A stretch of 64,000 bases of DNA from Dyadobacter sandarakinus (GTDB lineage Bacteria > Bacteroidota > Bacteroidia > Cytophagales > Spirosomataceae), in the NCBI RefSeq assembly GCF_016894445.1, contig NZ_CP056775.1, positions 5,637,001-5,701,000 of the forward strand, given 5' to 3'. Shown here piece after piece: positions 1 through 8,016 of the stretch. The notes beneath the pieces were generated by a model. That model was not told where the DNA came from and ran no database searches. It saw nothing but the letters and a program-made list of their open reading frames with translations. Position numbers and translations under genes: made by a program. Position 1 is the first letter of the stretch. Every line of letters starts with the position of its first letter.

Positions 1-663
1 AAAGACAGCGTGCGCGGCAAACCTGTAAAGGCTTACATAGATCAGGAAGTGGAGCGGCACAGGTGGGAGATCAATGCGAATCTTGGTGTATTTCTGAAGA
101 TTCTTTCTGCTGAGTCCGGCAACCATCCTTATCTGGTTAAAAGAAATGTAGGTACTGGTAAGAAAACACGTGCATGGCGATTTTTTGCAAGTCCGGTTTA
201 TGAGCGAAGGAGGGATTTTCTGGCGCATGATACGATTTCAACCTTCGTCGTTCCGGGAAATACCAGAAAGTTTGCACCGGTAATTATGATTGGGCACGAG
301 TGGCAGAGAGTGCGGGGACGTACTGCATTTTACATTGGAATTGATGGAGAAGTGCAGCTCCAATGGGGATCCAATACAACTGTTACAATATCCCAGGTTG
401 ATAACCAGTCTGAACCAGTTGTGAGTGATCCCACTATTAACCGCTATTGGTCTCGATCCTTCGCATTGGTGCCGCTGGCAGGTTGGAAATTCTTTATCAA
501 TCACCGGTTCGCTGTTTCTGTTGAAGCAAATCCTCAATTTATTTTTAATACAAACATGAACAGGGAATATTCACAGAACACTCTGATATGGGAAGATCGG
601 GTCCGTTGGTTATACAGCATGACTGCTTCCCGCCACTTTCTGAATCTTAGTTACAATTTTTAA
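1..663 (+). CDS. Outer-membrane beta-barrel-like protein, paralogue A (5' end missing)
   Basis: The reading frame is open from base 1 (Lys-Asp-Ser-Val-Arg-Gly...), so the gene starts upstream of the window and lacks its signal peptide here. A GTG at 10 is in frame, but it aligns to an internal position of the next gene and is not the start. The 220 visible residues alternate hydrophobic and polar positions and end in an aromatic-rich strand (LNLSYNF), as barrel proteins of the outer membrane often do. It is a paralogue of the gene at 787-1536: both carry the stretch KDSVRGKPVKAY followed by DQE and RH.WE. Function unknown; a small porin-like or attachment barrel is the best guess. Stop TAA at 661-663. 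Confidence 0.7.
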   Translation, partial: KDSVRGKPVKAYIDQEVERHRWEINANLGVFLKILSAESGNHPYLVKRNVGTGKKTRAWRFFASPVYERRRDFLAHDTISTFVVPGNTRKFAPVIMIGHEWQRVRGRTAFYIGIDGEVQLQWGSNTTVTISQVDNQSEPVVSDPTINRYWSRSFALVPLAGWKFFINHRFAVSVEANPQFIFNTNMNREYSQNTLIWEDRVRWLYSMTASRHFLNLSYNF

Positions 664-786
664 ACTCTACACCCAATAAGCTCAAAGCGCGTTACTGATT
701 TTCTTCCTTTTTACAGGTCAACACCTGTCATTTTCCAGAATTAGCATCATTATTCCTCTTTTTATTTGTACAAAAACACAAGTAAT

Positions 787-1536
787 ATGAGAAACATAAT
801 GAAAGTAATTGCATGCAGCCTTCTTGCACTTCTTTGGGCCGCACAAACGATCCGCGGCCAGCCCGGCAAGACATTGAAAGACTCGGTGCGCGGCAAACCT
901 GTGAAGGCCTACATGGATCAGGAAATAAAGCGGCACAAGTGGGAGATGGGTATTAATGCCGGAAGTCTGTTCCATCCGGGCAGCCCGGGCACTTACCAGT
1001 ATCCGTACCTGATTAAGCGAAACTTTAAACTTGAGAAAACGGGCATGGGCAAGGCCTTGCGATTCTCCTTAAGTCCCGCAGCTGCAACATCGAAGCAACT
1101 TTTTCCAGGTGATACAATGCCCGACGAAAAGTCAAGGGTTAACAATTACACGTATTCGCCCCGGTTTACGCTTGGGTTCGAATGGCAAAAATCCCTGGGA
1201 CGAACCATGATATTCGGAGGCGTTGACGCATCCGGAGTGCTGTTTTTCAGCAAGGAAACAATGCATGGTACGCATTCTCCCTGGGATGACAATGTAATTG
1301 GAAATACAGTAGTCAAATATCACCGGAACATGTTGTGGCTGGGTCCCTTCCTGGGGGCAAAGATCTATATCGATCATCGGATATCATTATCCGTCGAAAG
1401 TCACTTGAAATGCGGGTACGGAGTGGATGGCACAAGAGCCTGGTTTGATGGGATGTTTGTTTCAAGAGGTCTGATGACCTGGAAGCAGATAGAACCGATG
1501 CCTATTCACCTCATTAATTTAACCTATAATCTCTGA
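787..1536 (+). CDS. Outer-membrane beta-barrel-like protein, paralogue B
   Basis: A 249-residue exported protein. The frame also opens at a TTG (766), but ATG 787 or ATG 799 gives a clean Sec signal peptide (hydrophobic core IACSLLALLWAA, then a QTIRGQ cleavage region), so I chose 787. After the signal comes TLKDSVRGKPVKAYMDQE, nearly identical to the start of the preceding gene, then alternating strands such as RFTLGFEWQ, LGPFLGAKIYI and HRISLSVES, ending in INLTYNL. This suggests an 8- to 10-stranded barrel of the outer membrane. Nucleotide similarity to paralogue A is high over the first 80 bases and falls off later, as in a tandem duplication that has since diverged. No enzymatic motif seen. 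Confidence 0.7.
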   Translation: MRNIMKVIACSLLALLWAAQTIRGQPGKTLKDSVRGKPVKAYMDQEIKRHKWEMGINAGSLFHPGSPGTYQYPYLIKRNFKLEKTGMGKALRFSLSPAAATSKQLFPGDTMPDEKSRVNNYTYSPRFTLGFEWQKSLGRTMIFGGVDASGVLFFSKETMHGTHSPWDDNVIGNTVVKYHRNMLWLGPFLGAKIYIDHRISLSVESHLKCGYGVDGTRAWFDGMFVSRGLMTWKQIEPMPIHLINLTYNL

Positions 1537-1547
1537 TTCTTAGCATT

Positions 1548-1734
1548 ATGAAAAAGTCTTTGATCGCTACATTACTGTGTTAAAGAAGTCAAATCCGTGG
1601 ATATGGCAAAGTACCCGTCAAATTCTGAAAGTACGTACCCGATCGCAGTAGGGGATTTGCCGAGAGGCATCTACTATGTGCATTTGATCTACGAAAACCA
1701 ACCCACCCAAACAACCAGGATCATATTGGAATAA
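1548..1734 (+). pseudogene. Remnant of a type IX secreted protein (N-terminal scrap plus C-terminal sorting domain)
   Basis: An ATG at 1548 opens with MKKSLIATLLC, a plausible signal-peptide start, but stops at 1581-1583. In the +1 frame from about 1579 a further 51 codons run to TAA 1732-1734 and contain GDLPRGIYYVHLIYENQ followed by TRIILE. That matches the usual end of Por/type IX C-terminal sorting domains (a D/N-L-P-x-G-x-Y motif and a closing basic-hydrophobic strand). Head and tail in different frames, with no body between them, indicate an internal deletion plus frameshift. The original protein cannot be identified. Confidence 0.55.
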
Positions 1735-1766
1735 CATTTACGAACTGCATTCAACTCATCATTCCT

Positions 1767-2231
1767 CTATTTGGAAACCTTGTAGCGCGTCCGCGCGTAG
1801 TGTCTCAGGGTCGATATTTTTAGCTGGTTGTTTTTTACTGCCACCAGTTTCTGCTCTTTAAAAATCCCGTTTTTGTCCAGGAAGCCTACAATGCATGACC
1901 GGTCTTCCGACCCCTTTTTCAGTTGTACCTTGGGCATAATGCCGAAGTTGGGTACTTTCAGGGTGTCTTCCCCTTCCACTTCCATATATTTGATTTTAAT
2001 CAGAAACCGGAACGTTGCAGGTGTTTCGTACACATCAACCGCAAATTTCCAGTCATTCAGCGGATCTTCCACCTTCTCACTATAACTCGCCACCGCACTG
2101 CTGGCAACATCTTCTCGCATTTCGGGAATGGTGTCGTTTACCACCGTTTCGGTACCATTGCCGGCCTGATCCGGCTTTTCCTGCTGACTGCAGGCGGCTG
2201 CAAGAAGAAATAAAACCGCAAAATATTTCAT
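1767..2231 (-). CDS. Hypothetical lipoprotein
   Basis: A 154-residue protein with a short SPII signal: MKYFAVLFLLAAAC has a lipobox (LAAAC) at Cys14, so it should be a lipid-anchored periplasmic or surface protein. A low-complexity Thr/Glu/Ala/Ser linker (about residues 17-55) leads into a compact, strand-rich domain (FRFLIKIKYMEVEGEDT, then KVPNFGIMPKVQL and CIVGFLDKNGIF). Two further cysteines are not in an obvious metal motif. I do not recognise the family. It is monocistronic and diverges from the SpmA/SpmB gene. Confidence 0.65.
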   Translation of the reverse strand: MKYFAVLFLLAAACSQQEKPDQAGNGTETVVNDTIPEMREDVASSAVASYSEKVEDPLNDWKFAVDVYETPATFRFLIKIKYMEVEGEDTLKVPNFGIMPKVQLKKGSEDRSCIVGFLDKNGIFKEQKLVAVKNNQLKISTLRHYARTRYKVSK

Positions 2232-2380
2232 GGCATGAGATGGTTATCGTGATCAGTTTAACAATTGCAATATAGTTTTGCGGCATTGGTTAAAAGAAAT
2301 TATTATTTCTTAATTTGGAAAGAAGTGTCACCACGGTTTAACATTTTACAAATACCCCCTGCCTTCCCGGAACCCGCTCT

Positions 2381-3616
2381 ATGGTATTGAATTATATTTT
2401 TGTCGCCTTCTTTGTCATTGCATTTATAGTTGCTTTTCTCAAATTCATCCTTACAGGCGACGTACTTACATTCAAGGCCATTACGGAGGGCATGCTTGAC
2501 ATGGCCGAAACTGCCGTGATGGACATTGCCCTGCCGCTCACCGGCGTGATGACTTTTTTTCTGGGTATCCTCAACATCGGTGAAAAAGCCGGCATCATCA
2601 ATGTGCTCGCGCGGATCATTGGCCCGTTTTTCAATAAACTTTACCCCGAAGTTCCGAAAGATCACCCCGCCAACGGGCAGATGATCATGAACTTTTCTGC
2701 CAATATGCTGGGGCTTGACAATGCCGCTACACCTTTCGGATTGAAAGCAATGCAAAGTTTGCAGGAGCTCAATCCCAATAAGGACACTGCCTCCAATGCC
2801 CAGATCATGTTTCTTGTGCTGCACACGTCTGGCTTGCAGATTATACCGCTCACCATCATTGCCCAGCGTGCGATTCTTGGTGCAGCCAGCCCGTCTGACG
2901 TGTTTATTCCCTGCGTGGTCGGAACCTACATTACAACGGTTGTCAGTATGATTATCACGGCCAGTTGGCAGCGTATTAACCTTTTCAACCGGACCGTAAT
3001 GCTCGGTCTGGGCGGAGTAACCCTCTTTATTGCACTGGTACTCTGGTACTTGTCCGGCCTGCCCAAAGAGCAGATCGAAAAAATCTCCATTCTGGCGGGT
3101 AACTCTATCCTGCTCTTCGTTATTGCCAGCTTTTTGTTCTGGGGTTTGTATAAAAAAGTAAATGTCTTTGAAGCATTTATCGAAGGAGCCAAAGGCGGCT
3201 TTACCACTACTGTAATGGTGATCCCTTACCTCGTGGGCTTGCTTGTAGCCATCAGCGCATTTCGTAATTGCGGGGCAATGGACTATATGATTGACGGTCT
3301 GAAATGGGCATTTTCACTCACCGGCATGAACACCGACTTTACCAATGCGCTGCCCGTGGCACTGATGAAACCGCTGAGCGGCAGTGGCGCGCGCGCACTG
3401 ATGATTGATGCGATGAAGGAGTTCGGGCCGGATTCGTTTGTGGGCAGGCTGGTCTGCATTTTCCAGGGATCAGCGGATACCACCCTGTATATCGTGGCCC
3501 TGTACTTCGGCTCGGTAGGGATCAAAAATACCCGCTATGCAATCGTAGCTGGCATTATTGCTGATTTTGTTGGTGTTATCGCAGGCATCTGGCTCGGATA
3601 CCTCTTCTTTCACTAA
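2381..3616 (+). CDS. Fused SpmA/SpmB nucleoside-recognition (Gate) membrane protein
   Basis: A 411-residue polytopic inner-membrane protein. The N-terminal half (about 1-215) resembles SpmA, with ETAVMDIALPLTGVMTFFLG and the conserved MIMNFSANMLGLDNAATPFG loop. The C-terminal half (about 225-411) resembles SpmB, with EGAKGGFTTTVMVIPYLVG, the PLSGSGARALM loop and FQGSADTTLYIVALYFG. In Bacillus, spmA and spmB are separate genes affecting spore-core dehydration. The fused form is common in non-sporulating Bacteroidota, where its substrate is unknown; the Gate fold is shared with nucleoside transporters. ATG 2381 is the natural start, with no other gene within 100 bases. Confidence 0.85.
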   Translation: MVLNYIFVAFFVIAFIVAFLKFILTGDVLTFKAITEGMLDMAETAVMDIALPLTGVMTFFLGILNIGEKAGIINVLARIIGPFFNKLYPEVPKDHPANGQMIMNFSANMLGLDNAATPFGLKAMQSLQELNPNKDTASNAQIMFLVLHTSGLQIIPLTIIAQRAILGAASPSDVFIPCVVGTYITTVVSMIITASWQRINLFNRTVMLGLGGVTLFIALVLWYLSGLPKEQIEKISILAGNSILLFVIASFLFWGLYKKVNVFEAFIEGAKGGFTTTVMVIPYLVGLLVAISAFRNCGAMDYMIDGLKWAFSLTGMNTDFTNALPVALMKPLSGSGARALMIDAMKEFGPDSFVGRLVCIFQGSADTTLYIVALYFGSVGIKNTRYAIVAGIIADFVGVIAGIWLGYLFFH

Positions 3617-3625
3617 GCGCCTTTC

Positions 3626-3650
3626 AGGCCTTTGTGCCAACGGGCCTTTT
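3626..3650 (+). terminator. Weak candidate terminator after the SpmA/SpmB gene
   Basis: A 5-bp stem AGGCC/GGCCT (3626-3630 with 3643-3647) has a 12-nt loop and is followed by TTTT. It lies 10 bases after the stop codon. The stem is short and the T-run modest, so this is tentative. Confidence 0.3.
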
Positions 3651-3685
3651 AGCCAGCATTGCAACCGCCCGTACCAAATGGATGG

Positions 3686-3713
3686 TTGTTCTTTTTGTCA
3701 AACGTTAATATTG
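3686..3713 (+). promoter_or_regulatory. Candidate promoter of the tolC-like/macA-like pair
   Basis: TTG (3686-3688), 17 nt, TAATATTG (3706-3713). This fits the Bacteroidota pattern with one mismatch in the -7 box, and sits 23 bases before the ATG of the TolC-family gene. Confidence 0.35.
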
Positions 3714-3735
3714 GTCAACTAACTGAAACCGGAAT

Positions 3736-5217
3736 ATGCGTAATTGGCTACCTCGCTTAACCCTTGTTTTACTGGTTTTAGCGGCCCTGCCAGCTCTGGC
3801 ACAAAAGGACGTTACCCAGCCGCCTAATACCTACTCGCTTGAAGACTGTATCCGTATTGCCCTGGAAACCAATCCGCAGGTCAAGCAGGCTGAGCTTCAG
3901 GTACAGTTTGACGGCAACATTTACCAGCAATCCAAATGGCAGCGCTGGCCCAGCGTCAGCTTCAGTGCCGGGCAGGGTTTTAGTTTCGGTCGTAACATCG
4001 ACCCTTTTACCAACCAGTTTGTTCAGCAGAATATCAGCTCCAACAATTACCAGCTGGGGGGGCAAATGACCCTTTTCAGTGGGTTTCAGATCAGTAATTC
4101 CATTAAAAGAAACAATACCAATTTCCAGGCAAGCAGCAAGGATCTGGAAGCTGCCCGCAACGATATCATGCTGAATGTAGCATTGTCGTATTTGCAGGTG
4201 ATCACCAATGAAGAGCTGATTGAAGTAGCCCGACGGCAGGTAGAGGCCTCCGAATTACAGGTGGCACGTACCGGCAAGCTTGTGGAGGCAGGTACCCTCG
4301 CAGAAAGCAACCTGCTCGACCTCAGGGCACAGCTTGCCAATGATGAACTTACATTGGTAAATGCAGAAAATAACCTGGAAACCGCCAAGCTGAACCTCAA
4401 ACAACTCATGAATATGTCGGGCAGCGAGCCCATCAGCGTGGTGAAAATTCCGGTGGCGGATCCCAGCCTTCAGGCTTATAATGCTTCTATCCAGGAAATA
4501 TATGAGACTGCGCTTGGCAACCTTCCGCAAATGAAAGCAGCCAATCTGCGCATTGATGCTGCCCGTACCAATGTGGAAATTGCAAAAGGTGTAGGAATGC
4601 CCTCACTCACCCTGAGCGGCGGTGTTTACACAGCATTTTCGAGTGCAGCTCCCAAGCAGCGGTTCGTATCCGATGGTTCCGGAGCGAGCACGACCGAGGT
4701 GATATCGTCAACAGACTACATTGTTTACAATGATGAACAGCTGCCGATCGTGCAGAAAGTATCGACGCCCAATGGTACCCTGCGTACTTTCAATTACATC
4801 GATCAGCTTAACTTCAACCGCAACTCCGCCATTAACCTGAACCTGAACATCCCGATATTTTCGAACTTCCGGGTCAAGTACAATGTGGCCAATGCAAAGA
4901 TCCAGCAGAAAACAGCCGAGTACCAGGCGCAGCAGGTACAGCTGACGATCCGCAAAAATGTGGAACAGGCTTACATTGATATGACCAATGCAGCTAAAAG
5001 ATACTCCGCTACTGCCAACCAGGTGCGCGCCCTGACTGAAACTTTCCGCGTTTCGCAGGTCCGGTTTGATGTAGGCTCCATCAATTCCGTGGAGTACAAC
5101 ATTGCCAAGGCCAACCTCGACCGCGCAAACGGGAACCTGGTCCAAGCCAAGTACGACTATGTTTTCCGGACCAAAATCCTCGACTTTTACCTGAACAGGC
5201 CACTATCGGATTTCTGA
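3736..5217 (+). CDS. TolC-family outer-membrane efflux protein
   Basis: A 493-residue protein with a Sec signal (core LTLVLLVLAALPALA, cleavage before QKD). The mature part begins with YSLEDCIRIALETNPQVKQAE, the usual start of OEP/TolC proteins, and shows two OEP repeats: long helices around residues 130-235 (NDIMLNVALSYLQVITNEEL, then the ANDELTLVNAENNLETAKLN coiled coil) and 395-480 (NVEQAYIDMTNAAKRY). The strands between (SVSFSAGQGFSFG, NLNLNIPIFSNF) would form the outer-membrane barrel. It should form the trimeric exit duct for the adaptor encoded 47 bases downstream; the pair forms an operon. Substrate cannot be told. Confidence 0.9.
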   Translation: MRNWLPRLTLVLLVLAALPALAQKDVTQPPNTYSLEDCIRIALETNPQVKQAELQVQFDGNIYQQSKWQRWPSVSFSAGQGFSFGRNIDPFTNQFVQQNISSNNYQLGGQMTLFSGFQISNSIKRNNTNFQASSKDLEAARNDIMLNVALSYLQVITNEELIEVARRQVEASELQVARTGKLVEAGTLAESNLLDLRAQLANDELTLVNAENNLETAKLNLKQLMNMSGSEPISVVKIPVADPSLQAYNASIQEIYETALGNLPQMKAANLRIDAARTNVEIAKGVGMPSLTLSGGVYTAFSSAAPKQRFVSDGSGASTTEVISSTDYIVYNDEQLPIVQKVSTPNGTLRTFNYIDQLNFNRNSAINLNLNIPIFSNFRVKYNVANAKIQQKTAEYQAQQVQLTIRKNVEQAYIDMTNAAKRYSATANQVRALTETFRVSQVRFDVGSINSVEYNIAKANLDRANGNLVQAKYDYVFRTKILDFYLNRPLSDF

Positions 5218-5264
5218 TGCCGGCACTACCAACACATAATCACGATTAGCTACCCGAAACTTTT

Positions 5265-6662
5265 ATGGCACGTAAATCTTCAAAGAAAGTCCTGTGGATC
5301 ACCCTTGGCCTCGTTGTTCTGCTGGCCGCCGGGCTTTTTGGCGCTAAACAAGCCGGGTACATTGGCCAGCCCACGCCTGCCGAGGTAGAGTACACCGCCG
5401 TAAAACGTTCCGAGATCGTTGAGCGTGTAACTGCCTCTGGGAAGGTGCAGCCGGAAGTGGAGGTAAAGCTCAGTCCTGATGTGTCCGGTGAAATCATCAG
5501 CCTGAACGTTGCCGAGGGCGATTCTGTCGTAAAAGGGCAGTTATTATTGAAAATCAGACCGGATAACTACGAGTCGCTCATGGCTCGTGCACAGGCCGCG
5601 GTCAATTCCAGCAAAGCCAATTACGAGCAGACCAAAGCGATGGTCGCCCAGTCGGAAGCCCGGCTGATCCAGGCAAAAGCCAACTTTGAGCGCAACCGGA
5701 AGCTGTACCAGGACAAGGCAATTTCAGCGGCTGACTATGAGCAGTTTTCGTCCACCTACGGTGTGGCCCAGCAGGATGTGGAGTCTGCAAAAGCCAATGT
5801 TTCGGCAGCATTGTTCAACATTAAAAGTGCTGAGGCAGGCTTGCGCGATGCAGCCGAAAACCTGCGCAAAACAAGCATTTTCGCCCCGGTAAGCGGTATT
5901 GTATCCCTGCTTAATGTAGAGGCAGGCGAGCGCGTGGTAGGTACCTCTCAGATGGCGGGTACCGAAATGATGCGCATTGCCAACCTCCGAAATATGGAAG
6001 TGCGCGTGAATGTAAATGAAAATGACATTGTGCGGGTATCGCTGGGCGACACCGCCGAGATAGATGTGGACGCTTACAGCGCGTCGGGAAGGAAATTCAA
6101 AGGGATTGTGAAAGAGATTGCCAATACCGCTGCGGGACTGGCAACTGCCTCGTCCGCTGCGTCAGTATCCAGCGCATCTGCCGATGCCGTCACGGAATTT
6201 GAAGTGAAGGTCAAAATCCTTAATGAATCGTTTGAAGACCTGTTTTCCAAAAAGTCTAAAAAAACGTATCCGTTCAAACCCGGCATGACGGCTTCGGTGG
6301 AGATTATTTCAGACCGGAAAACGGGTGTGCTGTCCGTGCCTATTGCCGCAGTGACAACCCGGGGTAACACGCCGGCGCCGGATGCCAATCAGCCCCCGGC
6401 AGATGAAAACCAGCCACAGAAGCCGAAGAAGGAAGAAGCCGTCAAGGAAGTAGTATTTGTGGATGTCAATGGAAAAGCCCAGATGAAGGAAGTGAAAACG
6501 GGGATTAGTGACTTCGAGAATATTGAGATTCTGTCAGGTCTGAAAGAAGGCGAACAGGTGATTTCAGGGCCATATATTGCCGTGTCCAAGAACCTGAACA
6601 ACGGCGATCTGGTAGGCAAAAAGAAAGAAGCCGAGAAAAAAGACACTAAAAAATCAAATTAA
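5265..6662 (+). CDS. HlyD/MacA-type periplasmic adaptor (membrane fusion protein)
   Basis: A 465-residue adaptor for a tripartite exporter. An uncleaved N-terminal membrane anchor (VLWITLGLVVLLAAGLFG, about residues 9-27) precedes a lipoyl-like half domain (VSGEIISLNVAEGDSVVKGQ), a long helical hairpin with heptads (about 105-200), the second lipoyl half (IFAPVSGIVSLLNVEAGERV), a beta-barrel domain and a C-terminal domain (FENIEILSGLKEGEQVISGP). Two oddities are an Ala/Ser-rich insertion near residues 290-307 and a Pro/Gln/Lys-rich linker near 365-390, with a lysine-rich tail. MacA-type adaptors normally precede a MacB ABC permease, but here a strong terminator follows at once. Confidence 0.88.
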   Translation: MARKSSKKVLWITLGLVVLLAAGLFGAKQAGYIGQPTPAEVEYTAVKRSEIVERVTASGKVQPEVEVKLSPDVSGEIISLNVAEGDSVVKGQLLLKIRPDNYESLMARAQAAVNSSKANYEQTKAMVAQSEARLIQAKANFERNRKLYQDKAISAADYEQFSSTYGVAQQDVESAKANVSAALFNIKSAEAGLRDAAENLRKTSIFAPVSGIVSLLNVEAGERVVGTSQMAGTEMMRIANLRNMEVRVNVNENDIVRVSLGDTAEIDVDAYSASGRKFKGIVKEIANTAAGLATASSAASVSSASADAVTEFEVKVKILNESFEDLFSKKSKKTYPFKPGMTASVEIISDRKTGVLSVPIAAVTTRGNTPAPDANQPPADENQPQKPKKEEAVKEVVFVDVNGKAQMKEVKTGISDFENIEILSGLKEGEQVISGPYIAVSKNLNNGDLVGKKKEAEKKDTKKSN

Positions 6663-6721
6663 AAGCGGAAGTGTTACGTTCTAAACCCGTAATAAGTTCG
6701 ATTTAGTTTAGGTTAAAAAGG

Positions 6722-6754
6722 AAAATCCTTGCGGCTTTGCTGCAAGGATTTTTT
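6722..6754 (+). terminator. Intrinsic terminator after the adaptor gene
   Basis: AAAATCCTTGC (6722-6732) pairs perfectly with GCAAGGATTTT (6742-6752) around a 9-nt loop and runs into a T-tract. It lies 60 bases after the stop and ends the TolC/adaptor operon. Confidence 0.9.
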
Positions 6755-6875
6755 ATTTGACCCGCATCCAAGTAGTTGTCTTACAGCCTGTTTTTTCATT
6801 TTTACAAAAGGTTGTTGCATAACCTCCCCGCAGCTTCCGATTGTTTTCTCTCAAATTCTTCTCATTTTTGAATAA

Positions 6876-6918
6876 GGAGGCTGCAAGCCTCCGCGGGCAG
6901 ATTTCGTGCATTCGCACG
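6876..6918 (+). other. Two small hairpins in the gpsA leader
   Basis: GGAGGCT/AGCCTCC (6876-6882 with 6886-6892, 3-nt loop) and CGTGC/GCACG (6905-6909 with 6914-6918, 4-nt loop) stand back to back 33 bases before the gpsA start codon. The rest of the 288-base gap (6663-6950) holds only the upstream terminator and an A/T-rich stretch. A role in translation control is possible but unproven. Confidence 0.3.
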
Positions 6919-6950
6919 GCATCGCTGCATTACCGAAGCAAACGCTCAAG

Positions 6951-7958
6951 ATGAGTCTTTTAAATACAACCAAAATTGCCGTCATAGGAGGAGGCAGCTG
7001 GGCCACGGCGCTCATCAAAATCCTGTGTGAGCAGCACAACGTGCAGGTACGCTGGTGGCTGCGCAACCAGCATGATATAGCGCATATCCGCAAGTTCCAC
7101 CACAATCCCAGCTACCTCAGCGATGTGGTGCTGTCGCCCAAAAAGGTCAGGGTTTTTGAAAAAACCACCGAAGCTGTAAAAGGTGCCGACTACATTATCC
7201 TGGCTGTACCCGCAGCCTTTGTGCAGGAATCCTTACAGCACCTTAGTGCCCGCCATCTGCAGGGCGCCCGCGTGGTTTCGGCCATCAAAGGCATGATTCC
7301 CGACCGCAATATTCTTGTCACCGACTGGGTATCGCAGGAGTACGGGATCAAAATGGAAGATACCTGCGTCATTGCAGGGCCATGTCATGCCGAGGAAGTG
7401 GCGCTGGAAAAACAATCATACCTTACCATCGCATCCACAGCATGCCCGGCTGCCGAAGATTTTGCCGGATTGATGACCTGCCGGTATGTCAGCGCGCATG
7501 CGCTCGATGATCTTTATGGTGTGGAGTATGCTGCCGTCATGAAAAATATAGTAGCCCTCGCCTGCGGCATCACGCACGGGCTGGGCTATGGCGACAATTT
7601 TCAGGCGGTATTGGTATCCAATGCCATGCAGGAAATCGGGAACCTGGTGACGGCCATGGATCCCCGCCAGCGCAATATGAGCGCATCTGCCTATCTGGGG
7701 GACCTGCTGGTAACCGCTTATTCGCAGTTCAGCCGTAACCGCCTTTTTGGAAATATGATCGGTCGCGGGTACAGTGTAAAAGCCGCCCAGCTCGAAATGA
7801 AAATGATTGCGGAAGGTTATTATGCCACCAAAAGCATTCACGAACTCAACAAGTTGCACCAGGTCAATCTGCCCATTGTAGGGGCTGTTTACAGCATATT
7901 GTATGAAGACCAGCACCCGGCGGCGATCATGGAGCAATTAAAGAAAGTACTGAAGTAA
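6951..7958 (+). CDS. gpsA: NAD(P)H-dependent glycerol-3-phosphate dehydrogenase
   Basis: A 335-residue cytosolic enzyme that reduces dihydroxyacetone phosphate to sn-glycerol 3-phosphate, the backbone of phospholipids. The Rossmann motif GGGSWATAL lies at about residues 12-20 after MSLLNTTKIAVI. The substrate-binding part has the conserved VEYAAVMKNIVALACGI with its catalytic lysine, then GDNFQAVLVSNAMQEIG and a C-terminal regulatory helix region. The frame extends upstream to a GTG at 6906, but that adds a non-conserved tail; ATG 6951 matches family length. It is transcribed alone or with the lipoprotein gene that follows 58 bases later. Confidence 0.93.
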   Translation: MSLLNTTKIAVIGGGSWATALIKILCEQHNVQVRWWLRNQHDIAHIRKFHHNPSYLSDVVLSPKKVRVFEKTTEAVKGADYIILAVPAAFVQESLQHLSARHLQGARVVSAIKGMIPDRNILVTDWVSQEYGIKMEDTCVIAGPCHAEEVALEKQSYLTIASTACPAAEDFAGLMTCRYVSAHALDDLYGVEYAAVMKNIVALACGITHGLGYGDNFQAVLVSNAMQEIGNLVTAMDPRQRNMSASAYLGDLLVTAYSQFSRNRLFGNMIGRGYSVKAAQLEMKMIAEGYYATKSIHELNKLHQVNLPIVGAVYSILYEDQHPAAIMEQLKKVLK

Positions 7959-8016
7959 ATGGCCTGATGCCATTTTACAGTGGTATTTGTCAAAAATTAA
8001 CGGATTAATAAACCTT

